From contig CANLRI010000001.1 of the NCBI GenBank assembly GCA_947493585.1, positions 372,001 to 436,000 on the forward strand: a stretch of DNA of 64,000 bases, written 5' to 3'. The notes under the pieces are model-generated. The model was given only the letters and a program-made list of their open reading frames with translations, was not told the origin of the DNA and made no database searches. The stretch comes from an uncultured Planococcus sp. GTDB taxonomy: Bacteria > Bacillota > Bacilli > Bacillales_A > Planococcaceae. Positions 14,005-22,774 of this stretch are shown one piece after another; within the stretch, counting starts at the first letter, position 1, and every line of letters begins with the position of its first letter. A program made the translations under genes and the position numbers.

Positions 14005-16902
14005 ATGGGCATGGATATCGCAAAAGAATTGAGTGCATCCTTACAAAGAGGCTTTATCGACCGTGACTTTCAGACGACGGATCGCTTTAAGCCGAAATTG
14101 CTGATTAACAACACAGCTTCTAATCATTACGTGCTCAATACATTGCTCGAAGAGTTGGACCAATGTACCTCATTTTTGTTTTCCGTAGCGTTTGTCACAG
14201 AAAGTGGCCTCGCGACATTGAAATCGCATTTAGCGGATTTAGATCGAAAAGGTATCAAAGGTCGTATTTTAACATCGACTTTTCTTAGTTTTAATCACCC
14301 GAAAATCTTTAAAGAACTTTTGAAAATTACCAATGTCGAAGTTCGTTTATCCAATAAAAAAGGCTTCCACTCAAAAGGCTATATTTTCACACATGATACC
14401 CACCAAACCTTAATCGTCGGCAGCTCCAATTTAACGGCTCAAGCCTTAAAAGTGAACTATGAATGGAATATCAAACTTACCTCTCATAGTAATGGGGAAC
14501 TCATTCATCATTTCAACGAGCAGTTTGAAGCGGTTTGGAACGAAGCAGGAGTGCTGACAGAAACGTGGATCCATAACTACGAAAAACAGTACATTCCAAT
14601 CGAATACCGTAAGGATGCCAAACAAGTTGCGGAGTTTCCAGAAGTCTACACACCCAATCCAGTAGAAGATGCCATACATATCAAACCAAATAAAATGCAG
14701 GACGCTGCGCTTCTCCAAATCGAAAGCGTACGGGAAGCGGGACATCAAAAAGGCTTAGTCGTCTCAGCTACAGGAACGGGCAAAACCTATTTATCCGCAT
14801 TCGATGTCCGCAGCGTAGCGCCAAAGCGCATGCTGTTTATCGTTCACAGAGAACAAATTTTGCAAAAAGCGAAAGAAGATTATAAAAAGATTCTAGGTGG
14901 GGTAGAAGAGGAGTTTGGCTTTTTATCCGGAAGCCGTCGGGATTTACATGCGCGCTATGTATTCGCCACAATCCAAACGCTGTCGAGAGAAGACACGCTT
15001 CGTCAATTAGATCCGAAAAGCTTTGATTATATTTTGATCGACGAAGTCCATAAAGCGGGGGCTCGTTCGTATCAGCGCGTCATCGATCATTTCGAGCCGC
15101 AGTTTTTACTCGGTATGACGGCAACACCTGAACGAACCGACGACTTCAATATCTTTGAGTTATTTGATTACAATATCGCGTACGAGATTCGGCTGCAGGA
15201 AGCGTTAGAAGAAGACATGCTCTGTCCGTTTCATTATTTTGGCGTGACAGAACTCGAATACGAAGAAGGCGTTATTGATGAAGCGACTGTGTTTTCAAAG
15301 CTCGTGGCAGAGGAACGCGTCGATCATATTTTGCAAAAGATTTACTACTACGGACATTCTGGCGAAAAAGTAAGAGGTTTGATGTTTTGTAGCCGCAAAG
15401 ATGAAGCGCATCAATTGTCGCTTGCATTTAATGAAAAAGGACTGAAGACCGTCGCGTTAACGGGTGATACCTCTCAAGAAGAGCGACTTCGCCAAGTTGA
15501 ACGGCTCGAAAATGGCCTGCTCGATTACATTTTAACCGTTGATATCTTTAATGAAGGAATCGACATTCCAAGCGTTAATCAAGTCGTTATGCTGCGTCAA
15601 ACGCAATCGAGTATTATTTTTATCCAGCAATTAGGCCGCGGACTCCGTAAACATGACTCAAAAGAATTCGTCACCATCATCGATTTCATTGGAAATTATA
15701 AGAATAACTATATGATACCGATGGCTCTGTCTGGTGACCGCTCTCAAAACAAAGACAATATCCGCCGTTCGTTAAAAGACACCAATTACATCACTGGCGT
15801 TTCCACAGTAAATTTTGAAATGATCGCGAAAAATCGTGTATTCCAAGCGATTTCCAATAGCAAGCTGACGGATCTCAAGGTATTAAGAGAAGCCTATATC
15901 GCGCTGAAAAATCGCATCGGTCACATCCCATCGATGCATGATTTTATCGAACACAACTCGATTGATCCGCTGGTCATCGTTCAAAAATACAATACCTATC
16001 ATCAATTTCTCTTAAAGTTGAAAGAAGTGGATCCGTTATGGGGAGCGTACGAAGAACAAGTGATGATGATGCTGTCGTTGGAGATTTTAAACGGCAAAAG
16101 AGTGCATGAAATTGTGCTGGCGGAAATGCTGTTGCAAAAGGGACAAGTATCGATAGAAGAGTACCAGCAGCAATTAAACGCTGAAGGGATTTCGTGGAAC
16201 GATCGAACCTTCCGCTCGGTCATGCGCGTCTTCACCTTGGAATTTTTCAACCAAAGCGGAAAAACTAAGTACGGCAAACAACCACTCGTTGAACAACACG
16301 GAAGCCTGCTAGCTTGGGGCGAACAAGTTCAAAAAAGCTTAAGAGAGAACCCTTCATTCCGAAATGCATTGGGAGACTTACTCGCTACCGCGAGACAGCA
16401 TAGTGCGCGCTACAATCAGCAACAAGCACTCACTTTGCATAAAAAATACACACGCAAAGACGTCTGCCGTTTGTTGAACTGGGACAATGATGAGAGTTCA
16501 ACGATTTATGGCTACAAAACCAAGCACGGTACCTGTCCGATCTTTGTGACCTATCATAAAAGCGATGAAGTCGAATCGAGTGTCGCATACGGGGATGAAC
16601 TGATCAATCAAGAGACGATGCACTGGTTTACGCGTAGTAATCGAAGTCTAGCTTCAGAAGAAGTTAAGAAGATTCTAGGAGCCAGTGAAAACGGAACTGA
16701 CATTCACATCTTCGTGAAAAAAGATGACGATGAAGGTGGCGACTTCTATTACTTAGGCCAAGCATTGCCGGATTCAAAATCAGTTCAAGAATCTTTGATG
16801 AAAGACAAAAACCACCGGGACATCCCAGTGGTTCAGATGGACATGAAGTTGGAGAATTCGGTGGAGCAGAAGCTTTATCGGTATTTGGTGGAGTCTTTAT
16901 AA
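14005..16902 (+). CDS. PLD-nuclease / SF2 helicase / DUF3427 protein
   Basis: The product has 965 residues. Residues 30-190 form a PLD-like domain with one HxK motif (H122, K124) and GSSN at 139-142; one copy per chain implies a dimeric nuclease site. Residues 230-570 are a superfamily 2 helicase: Walker A SATGTGKT (254-261), DEVH box (346-349), TATPER and the arginine motif QQLGRGLR (541-548). Residues about 590-965 look like DUF3427. Such proteins are annotated as restriction-like helicases, but no methylase is adjacent. An ATG at 14011 is an equally good start. It lies between the Nudix and MazG-like genes in a co-directional run with a second PLD-helicase. Confidence 0.88.
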   Translation: MGMDIAKELSASLQRGFIDRDFQTTDRFKPKLLINNTASNHYVLNTLLEELDQCTSFLFSVAFVTESGLATLKSHLADLDRKGIKGRILTSTFLSFNHPKIFKELLKITNVEVRLSNKKGFHSKGYIFTHDTHQTLIVGSSNLTAQALKVNYEWNIKLTSHSNGELIHHFNEQFEAVWNEAGVLTETWIHNYEKQYIPIEYRKDAKQVAEFPEVYTPNPVEDAIHIKPNKMQDAALLQIESVREAGHQKGLVVSATGTGKTYLSAFDVRSVAPKRMLFIVHREQILQKAKEDYKKILGGVEEEFGFLSGSRRDLHARYVFATIQTLSREDTLRQLDPKSFDYILIDEVHKAGARSYQRVIDHFEPQFLLGMTATPERTDDFNIFELFDYNIAYEIRLQEALEEDMLCPFHYFGVTELEYEEGVIDEATVFSKLVAEERVDHILQKIYYYGHSGEKVRGLMFCSRKDEAHQLSLAFNEKGLKTVALTGDTSQEERLRQVERLENGLLDYILTVDIFNEGIDIPSVNQVVMLRQTQSSIIFIQQLGRGLRKHDSKEFVTIIDFIGNYKNNYMIPMALSGDRSQNKDNIRRSLKDTNYITGVSTVNFEMIAKNRVFQAISNSKLTDLKVLREAYIALKNRIGHIPSMHDFIEHNSIDPLVIVQKYNTYHQFLLKLKEVDPLWGAYEEQVMMMLSLEILNGKRVHEIVLAEMLLQKGQVSIEEYQQQLNAEGISWNDRTFRSVMRVFTLEFFNQSGKTKYGKQPLVEQHGSLLAWGEQVQKSLRENPSFRNALGDLLATARQHSARYNQQQALTLHKKYTRKDVCRLLNWDNDESSTIYGYKTKHGTCPIFVTYHKSDEVESSVAYGDELINQETMHWFTRSNRSLASEEVKKILGASENGTDIHIFVKKDDDEGGDFYYLGQALPDSKSVQESLMKDKNHRDIPVVQMDMKLENSVEQKLYRYLVESL

Positions 16903-16925
16903 ATTATTTTCAAAGGAGAATAGTT

Positions 16926-17252
16926 ATGCCAACCTATAACAAGTTAGTCAGAGATAAAATCCCGCAAGTAATCGAAAACAGCGGTCTCCAGTTTAAAACC
17001 CGTATTTTATCAGAAGAAGAGTATAAAACAGAGGTAACGAAGAAATTCATTGAAGAGCTTCATGAATTTGAGGAAACCAACAATCCGAAAGACGCAGTCG
17101 AAGAGCTTGCAGATATCCTTGAGCTGATTCACGCAGCTGCTGAACTCAAAGGGGCTTCATTTGAAGAAGTTGAAGAAGTCCGCGTGAAAAAAGCGGAAAA
17201 ACGCGGTGGCTTTAAAGAGCGTATCTTTTTAATTGAGGTTGAAGATGAGTAA
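16926..17252 (+). CDS. MazG-like NTP pyrophosphohydrolase
   Basis: The protein has 108 residues. It opens PTYNKLVRDKIPQVIE, the signature of the phosphoribosyl-ATP pyrophosphohydrolase-like / all-alpha NTP pyrophosphatase group. The metal-binding acidic helices follow: FIEELHEF and DAVEELADILELI (EE..ELAD pattern). These enzymes hydrolyse (d)NTPs or related compounds to monophosphates. The stop codon overlaps the start of the second helicase by 8 bases. Together with the Nudix gene this gives two nucleotide-cleansing enzymes in one operon. The substrate is not readable from sequence. Confidence 0.85.
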   Translation: MPTYNKLVRDKIPQVIENSGLQFKTRILSEEEYKTEVTKKFIEELHEFEETNNPKDAVEELADILELIHAAAELKGASFEEVEEVRVKKAEKRGGFKERIFLIEVEDE

Positions 17253-19665
17253 ACTTCAACTAATCACCTCGCAACTCGTGAGCCATTTGAGTCGGTTAGC
17301 ACGAGAGGCAGTAGAAATCAATTGGATCACTGCGTTTGCAATGAAGTCCGGTGTTCGAATCGTGACACCGTTCTTGAAAGAAGCCGCAGATAGAGGTGTG
17401 CCGATCAAAATATTGATTGGTGACTATCTTTTCGTAACGCAGCCGGAAGCACTAAAGATCTTGCTGGAAGAATTGCCTTCTGCTGAAATTCGCCTATGGA
17501 AAAGCGGAGGTGCTTCATTTCATCCCAAGTCATATTTATTCCGCGGTGAAGAAACTTCGCATCTGATCGTTGGATCGTCCAATTTGTCCCGCTCCGCATT
17601 AACAGAAGGAGTAGAATGGAATTTGATCGCTCCGACCTCAGTAGATGAGACTGTATTTGATGAAGCGGCTGAGCAGTTTTTAGCGTATTTCTACGCGGAC
17701 GAAACGATTCCTCTCAACAAAGAAACGCTTCAGGAATACAAGATGCTTCATGAAAAGGTGAATCTCAAACGGCCAATCAGCCCTGTGTGGTCGGAAGCGG
17801 AAGAAACGGGACTTATGCTTGGGTCATCTCAGCCCCAGGAAATTGTTGAAACAGGAACATCCTACATAACTGAGTTAGAGCCTCGGCCTGCCCAGCAGGA
17901 AGCGCTTGATGCACTTGATGTAGTGATGGAAGAAGAGTATAGCAGTGCGATGGCCGTGCTTGCGACTGGGCTCGGGAAAACTTACCTCGCGGCGTTTTTT
18001 GCGAAGAAGTTCAAACGAGTGTTGTTCGTTGCGCATCGCCAGGAAATTCTGCAACAAGCGAAAGAATCGTTTCAACATGTGCATCCCAATAAAAAGAGTG
18101 CTTTCTACCATGCGACAGAAAAAGATATTTCCGCGGATTTTCTGTTTGCTTCCATCTATACACTGGGAAGCGAGTATCACTTGGATCAATTCGAGCAGGA
18201 TGCGTTCGATTTAATTGTGGTGGATGAATTCCACCATGCGGCTTCCCCGACTTATAGAAGGCTGCTGGAGCATTTTGATCCTCAGTTTTTACTCGGGATC
18301 ACGGCAACGCCCGACCGGATGGACAATCAGGATGTGTATGCCTTATGCAATGGCAACGTCGCGATTTCCATTCATTTCCTCGATGCCATCGAACGCAATT
18401 GGCTGGCGCCGTTTCGTTATTTTGGTGTATACGATAATACCGATTACTCGAAGATTCGCTGGCTTGGGAACCGCTATGATGAAGAAGAACTGCTTCAGGC
18501 GCAGTTGAGGGAAGACTATGCTGAAGCTGTATTTGAGACTTGGCAAAAGCACAAACAGACGCGCACGATTGTCTTTTGTTCGACGGTCCGGCAGACGCAA
18601 TTTATGGACCAGTTTTTCCGGGAGCGTGGAATCCGTTCGATGAGTTTGTCGGGCGGTACGCCTGCAGAAGAGCGGAAAGCGGCGAGGGCTAAGTTAGATT
18701 CGGGAGAGTTGGAAATTATCTTCACGGTCGATCTGTTCAATGAAGGCGTTGATATTCCGAAAGTCGATACCTTGCTGTTTATCCGACCGACCGAGTCGCT
18801 AACAGTCTACACCCAGCAGATCGGCCGGGGATTGCGCATTGCAGACGAAAAAGATCATTGCGTGATCATCGACTTTATTGGCAACTACCGCAATGCAGAT
18901 TTGAAGCTTTCGGTATTTGATACAGCGCCTCAAGCTAAAGGAAAAGCTCAAGGCGTCGAGCCTTTGGTTCCTGCGAATTGCGATTTCAATTTAGAATTGG
19001 CAGTCGTCAATCTGTTGGAAGAACTGCGGAAAAAGCGCGCTCCTAGAAAAGAATCACTGGTTCTTGCTTACCGTGAATTAAAAAGGGAGCTCGGCAGGCG
19101 CCCAACTTATTTGGAATTTCATCTCAAAGGTACGGCAGATTCGAAGACGATCAAGCAGGAGTTCGGCAGCTGGTTCGGTTTGCTCGCTTATGCGGCGGAG
19201 CTGAATGCAGATGAGATTGAAGTCTGGACCAAGCACCAGAATTGGTTTTTGGAAGTCGAGAAAACTGGGATGAACAAAAGTTATAAAATGGTCGTCTTGA
19301 GTTACATGTTGTCGAAGAGTGTAGAGAGCTGGCTGGAGCCGATCACGCCAGTGGAAGCCGCACCTTATTTCCACAAGTTCCTGACGGCAAAGCAATACCG
19401 AGTGAATGTCGATTTCAACGATGCACAAGGTAGGAAACTTCTTAAATATGACGAGAAGAAAATTGCCAACCTGATTGAGCGAATGCCGATGACAAAATGG
19501 AGCGGCAGTGCGAAAGACGGCTTGGTTACCTTTGATGAGAAGTTGTTTTCGTTGAATATATCACCAAGTAATGAACATCAGCGCATTTTATATGACTGGA
19601 CAAAAGAAATTGCTGAATACCGGCTACATTTTCATTTCGAACGAAAAGCAGAAAATAGAAATTAA
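17245..19665 (+). CDS. Second PLD-nuclease / SF2 helicase protein
   Basis: The protein has 806 residues and shares the plan of the 14005 protein but is shorter. Residues 1-150 are PLD-like with HxK (H93, K95) and GSSN (110-113). Residues 210-550 form a helicase with Walker A LATGLGKT (239-246), DEFH (327-330), TATPDR and QQIGRGLR (524-531). The C-terminal 250 residues form a helical region with an ELGRRPTYLEF motif, comparable with RIGHIPSMHDF in the first protein. The start at 17245 has GAGG 6 bases upstream. It overlaps the MazG-like gene by 8 bases, so it is translated in the same operon. The two are distant paralogues, not a recent duplication. Confidence 0.87.
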   Translation: MSKLQLITSQLVSHLSRLAREAVEINWITAFAMKSGVRIVTPFLKEAADRGVPIKILIGDYLFVTQPEALKILLEELPSAEIRLWKSGGASFHPKSYLFRGEETSHLIVGSSNLSRSALTEGVEWNLIAPTSVDETVFDEAAEQFLAYFYADETIPLNKETLQEYKMLHEKVNLKRPISPVWSEAEETGLMLGSSQPQEIVETGTSYITELEPRPAQQEALDALDVVMEEEYSSAMAVLATGLGKTYLAAFFAKKFKRVLFVAHRQEILQQAKESFQHVHPNKKSAFYHATEKDISADFLFASIYTLGSEYHLDQFEQDAFDLIVVDEFHHAASPTYRRLLEHFDPQFLLGITATPDRMDNQDVYALCNGNVAISIHFLDAIERNWLAPFRYFGVYDNTDYSKIRWLGNRYDEEELLQAQLREDYAEAVFETWQKHKQTRTIVFCSTVRQTQFMDQFFRERGIRSMSLSGGTPAEERKAARAKLDSGELEIIFTVDLFNEGVDIPKVDTLLFIRPTESLTVYTQQIGRGLRIADEKDHCVIIDFIGNYRNADLKLSVFDTAPQAKGKAQGVEPLVPANCDFNLELAVVNLLEELRKKRAPRKESLVLAYRELKRELGRRPTYLEFHLKGTADSKTIKQEFGSWFGLLAYAAELNADEIEVWTKHQNWFLEVEKTGMNKSYKMVVLSYMLSKSVESWLEPITPVEAAPYFHKFLTAKQYRVNVDFNDAQGRKLLKYDEKKIANLIERMPMTKWSGSAKDGLVTFDEKLFSLNISPSNEHQRILYDWTKEIAEYRLHFHFERKAENRN

Positions 19666-19709
19666 AAACTACAAGAAAAGCAGCCGGCCGGCTGCTTTTC
19701 TTGTAGTTT
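19666..19709. terminator. 44-bp perfect palindrome between convergent genes
   Basis: Positions 19666-19687 are the exact reverse complement of 19688-19709, so 22 base pairs form without a single mismatch and without a loop. It fills the space between the stop codons of the helicase (19663-19665) and the DUF262 gene (19708-19710). The A/T-rich outer and GC-rich inner parts fit a bidirectional terminator. Confidence 0.9.
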
Positions 19710-21555
19710 ACTTTACTTCTTTAGTAAGTATTTTTTCCAAATATGAAGCGATCTTAGCAGATCTTTCGTCAATAAGCTCTTTATTCCAATATTCGGCTGC
19801 ATCTTCGTGTGTGTATACAGTTATGTTCTCGTTAATTCTTTTCACCATCTTAGAATCTTTACCGTCTTTAATGTGAGTAGTTAAATCACCGGCAATAGAT
19901 TTCGTAGTAAGAAAATCAGTTTTAGCATATACATTCTTTTTCTCGAAAAAATTTTTATTTGATAAATGAGAATTATCGGTATTGTATATAATAGCTAAAT
20001 TGCCCATCCGGTTCAGATATTCTTTGAATTCAGTTTTGGAATTAAAACCGGCCAGCTGATATTCTTCATCTTGCAAAGTACGCGGCAAGATGTGTTCAAG
20101 TGTTAAGCGTTTGTTAGGAGAAGGGGATTTGATGTGAACATTGCTATGACCGTAGAGTTCCATAAATTTAAGTAAGTCAATGCCCTTCTTATTATACTGG
20201 CCTTTACTATTTTCAAACTTTCTCGTGCTGACAGCTTCACGCACCAATTTAGCTCTTTCAGATATTTTCGTCTCTAATCCGTTAGTAAAAACTTTGAGGG
20301 CATAGTCACTGCCTTCATTTTCTTTATTCTTATAATACTCTCTTATAAGAGGAGGTATTTCAGCTTCGATATAGTTAGTTTGAGTATAAGAGAAGACTAC
20401 GCTTGCCCCTAAACGGATTGCTAAATCAATGATTTTTTCTTTTGTCTCACTTGATTCGCTGTAAAAAGGAATTAGCATAGTATGGGCTTGCCGAAGTTTT
20501 AAAAGCTCGAAAAGAATATACATTTTATTAGACTCTTCTACAAACGTGTCATAAGATTTCTTTTCGATATCGCCGTATATTTTTGAGACACGCTTGAAAT
20601 CTTTTACTAAATCCAATACTCCCTTTGCATCCAATTCCAACTTAGAAAAGTAGTCGAATAATTTATCTTTTCCTTTATTTAAGCCCTTGGTGCCGACTAA
20701 GTAGTGTTTAAGGAAAGTAGAGGATTCAATTTTTCTCTTAGGTGTTATCTCTAGATTTATAATGAATTGTTTCCAATCCTCATTAAATTGCTGGCGATCA
20801 AGTTCAGAATCACTTGCAGCAGTTAAGCTTTTGAGCAATAGGTTTTTAATCAAATCGAGAGGCTCCAAGTCTTTTCCTCGGTTGTTTAAAATCTCAAAAA
20901 GCTGAAATGCTTTAGAGAGACTTGGTGCGGTCGTCACTATGAGCAACACTTTGGTTTTAATGTATGTGACAAACTTCGAAAGCTGAACGTCATCCAGATT
21001 TTTGACTTCTTCCTCTAAAATTTCATAAACCTCACTAATTTTTTTATCTGAGGTGCTTTCAACTTCTGTTTCTTCAAAATTATTTCCTCTTATAATTGAA
21101 CGATAGGAGTCTCCGAATTTCAAACTTGAATGATGTTGGATTTTAGGCGCTTCAAACATATCTTCATCGTCTAAAATACCGTACCCTTTGGCTAATTCGC
21201 TGCTTTTCTTAGACCATTTGGTCAATTCTCGAGGATCTGTACTTTGCATTTTTTCAAATAACAGGCTTTCTACTGCTTTGTACAACAAAGACAAGGTGGT
21301 CAACCTCTGCTGACCATCAATTACAATCTTTTTAGTCGGATGATTCTTATCCTCGATCAAAACGATATTGCCTAACAAATAACCATCTGAATCCTTGATT
21401 TCAATCTGAAAGTTATTTGTATCTTCATGGAAATCCTTAAATAACTGGCGAACTTCTTCTTCTCCCCAAACAAAATCACGTTGGAAATCTGGAATTTCAT
21501 AAACGAAATTATTATTAAAAACATTAATGATTTCTTTAATTTCAGAGTTAATCAT
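19708..21555 (-). CDS. GmrSD-like DUF262/DUF1524 protein
   Basis: The protein has 615 residues. The N-terminal DUF262 half shows FQRDFVWGEEEV and the nucleotide-binding motif VIDGQQRLTTLSLL (near residue 85). The C-terminal third has TLEHILPRTL and NLAIIYNTDNSHLSNKNF, the His and Asn positions of a DUF1524 HNH-like nuclease. Fusions of this type make up GmrSD, a type IV system that cuts glycosylated or otherwise modified phage DNA. The gene is visibly more AT-rich than its neighbours, which suggests transfer. The ATG at 21555 is preferred over a TTG at 21591. It faces the helicase operon across the palindrome and has no partner gene. Confidence 0.85.
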   Translation of the reverse strand: MINSEIKEIINVFNNNFVYEIPDFQRDFVWGEEEVRQLFKDFHEDTNNFQIEIKDSDGYLLGNIVLIEDKNHPTKKIVIDGQQRLTTLSLLYKAVESLLFEKMQSTDPRELTKWSKKSSELAKGYGILDDEDMFEAPKIQHHSSLKFGDSYRSIIRGNNFEETEVESTSDKKISEVYEILEEEVKNLDDVQLSKFVTYIKTKVLLIVTTAPSLSKAFQLFEILNNRGKDLEPLDLIKNLLLKSLTAASDSELDRQQFNEDWKQFIINLEITPKRKIESSTFLKHYLVGTKGLNKGKDKLFDYFSKLELDAKGVLDLVKDFKRVSKIYGDIEKKSYDTFVEESNKMYILFELLKLRQAHTMLIPFYSESSETKEKIIDLAIRLGASVVFSYTQTNYIEAEIPPLIREYYKNKENEGSDYALKVFTNGLETKISERAKLVREAVSTRKFENSKGQYNKKGIDLLKFMELYGHSNVHIKSPSPNKRLTLEHILPRTLQDEEYQLAGFNSKTEFKEYLNRMGNLAIIYNTDNSHLSNKNFFEKKNVYAKTDFLTTKSIAGDLTTHIKDGKDSKMVKRINENITVYTHEDAAEYWNKELIDERSAKIASYLEKILTKEVK

Positions 21556-21723
21556 GTTTAAAACCCGCCTTTTAGTTTGATCTCTTTTCAAATAGAGTTA
21601 ATTAATAAAAATCTATGCAATTAAGATCATGGTAACATAAAAAAATTGGGAATAAGATACATAAATGATTTTGGATCACTGCTATGTGTATTATTGGTGT
21701 GATTTATACACTGAGCAAGCTAC

Positions 21724-21752
21724 TTGAAAATATATACCCTAAGGGGTATTAT
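21724..21752 (+). promoter_or_regulatory. SigA promoter overlapped by CsoR/CstR-type operator
   Basis: TTGAAA (21724-21729), 17 bases, then TATTAT (21747-21752) make a good SigA promoter. The spacer holds ATACCCTAAGGGGTAT (21734-21749), a G-tract dyad typical of CsoR-family operators: copper CsoR or persulfide CstR. Repressor binding would cover the promoter. Confidence 0.6.
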
Positions 21753-21792
21753 AAAGTTAATCAAAGATATTACTCAAACGGGAGGAATCTAC

Positions 21793-22029
21793 ATGACTAA
21801 CCAAGTAACTGTCTACTCAACTAACACATGTCCTTATTGCATTATGATGAAGAACTTCTTGGACCAAAACGGCATCGCCTACACGGACGTCAATGTCCAG
21901 AAAGATCCGGTAGCGGCGAGCCGCCTCGTTCAGGCCACAGGTCAAATGGGTGTTCCACAGACAAACATCAACGGCGAGTGGGTGCTCGGCTTCGATCCGC
22001 AGCGCGTCCAATCTTTATTGAAGCAGTAA
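21793..22029 (+). CDS. Glutaredoxin-like redox protein
   Basis: The protein has 78 residues. The thioredoxin fold shows VTVYSTNTCPYCIMMKNFL with the CPYC active site at about residues 13-16, then VNVQKD and the cis-proline/binding motif GQMGVPQTNING. The GF motif near the end (VLGFDPQRVQSLL) is typical of short bacterial glutaredoxins. The start at 21793 has GGAGG 8 bases upstream. The CsoR-family operator in its promoter suggests induction by copper or reactive sulfur, and a thiol-reducing protein fits either. Confidence 0.88.
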   Translation: MTNQVTVYSTNTCPYCIMMKNFLDQNGIAYTDVNVQKDPVAASRLVQATGQMGVPQTNINGEWVLGFDPQRVQSLLKQ

Positions 22030-22175
22030 AATTTCAATAGAAACACTGCTGCTTTGGGGTTGCCAAAATTCACAGCAAAATTATTTAAAAAACTTTCAAA
22101 ATCCTGTCTCCTTTTTCGCAGTTTCCATCTATCTAAGAGATGAAAGGCATTTTTCTTAGAATAGGAGGAAGGCTG

Positions 22176-22610
22176 ATGGAAAAGGAGTTTTTTGTTGCGG
22201 CGATTGAGCATCCGGAGTTTGGGGAAGTGTACCGCTTTTTTGAGGTGGATCCGGCGACCGGGGAAGAGCAGGCGGTCGATCCGTTCGATAGCGGAATGGT
22301 GAAGCTTTATCACGAGACACCTCCGGAATTGTTCTACATCACGTCGAAGCGCGGGGCGGATGCGAGTGGGTTTTACCAAGGAGAGCAGTTTGTCGTGCAG
22401 CGCGGCTCGAAGTTTGCGGGCACTACCACGCCGAAATGCCCGAAGCGTTATTTGAAGCTACGGGAAGAGCTATTGCTTTCGGGGAAATTGATGCCGCTTG
22501 GCCACCAGTACTTGGTGATGGAAGATGTGGAATTCACATCGCCTTTGATTGCGATGGGTGTCGCGATCGGTGGGTGGGCGAAGGGAGCGCATGATTGGAA
22601 GAAGATTTAA
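22176..22610 (+). CDS. DUF4357-domain protein
   Basis: The protein has 144 residues and is cytoplasmic. It has an N-terminal EVYRFFEVDPATGEEQAVDPFD region, and its second half (FVVQRGSKFAG, then KLREELLLSGKLM, VMEDVEFTSPLIAMGVAIGG, HDWKKI) fits the DUF4357 domain, which is often found at the end of restriction-related proteins and also alone. The start at 22176 follows a strong AGGAGG. It ends in a terminator and looks monocistronic. Function is unknown. Confidence 0.7.
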   Translation: MEKEFFVAAIEHPEFGEVYRFFEVDPATGEEQAVDPFDSGMVKLYHETPPELFYITSKRGADASGFYQGEQFVVQRGSKFAGTTTPKCPKRYLKLREELLLSGKLMPLGHQYLVMEDVEFTSPLIAMGVAIGGWAKGAHDWKKI

Positions 22611-22662
22611 GAGCAGCAATATGTGAAAATGACTGCCAGTGAATAATTGAATACGAAACGGC

Positions 22663-22691
22663 AAAAGCATCGCCTTGAGCGGTGCTTTTTT
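22663..22691 (+). terminator. Intrinsic terminator of the DUF4357 gene
   Basis: Eleven pairs (22663-22673 with 22679-22689, one G-T) are followed by a T6 run. Confidence 0.85.
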
Positions 22692-22702
22692 GTGTTTTTC
22701 CG

Positions 22703-22736
22703 CAAAAAAAAAACACTGAAACGATCTCAGTGTTTT
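22703..22736 (-). terminator. Intrinsic terminator of the nuclease gene
   Basis: Ten pairs (22710-22719 with 22727-22736) form, and the minus strand then runs into nine T (the A tract at 22704-22712). Confidence 0.85.
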
Positions 22737-22774
22737 CCGGTGCTCATTTTCAGTTGCAATCACTGTATCTAACT

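Noticed and set aside
13585..19665. Classical type I or type III restriction-modification system
   Set aside because: No methyltransferase or specificity subunit is present in or near the operon; the nuclease domains are PLD-like.
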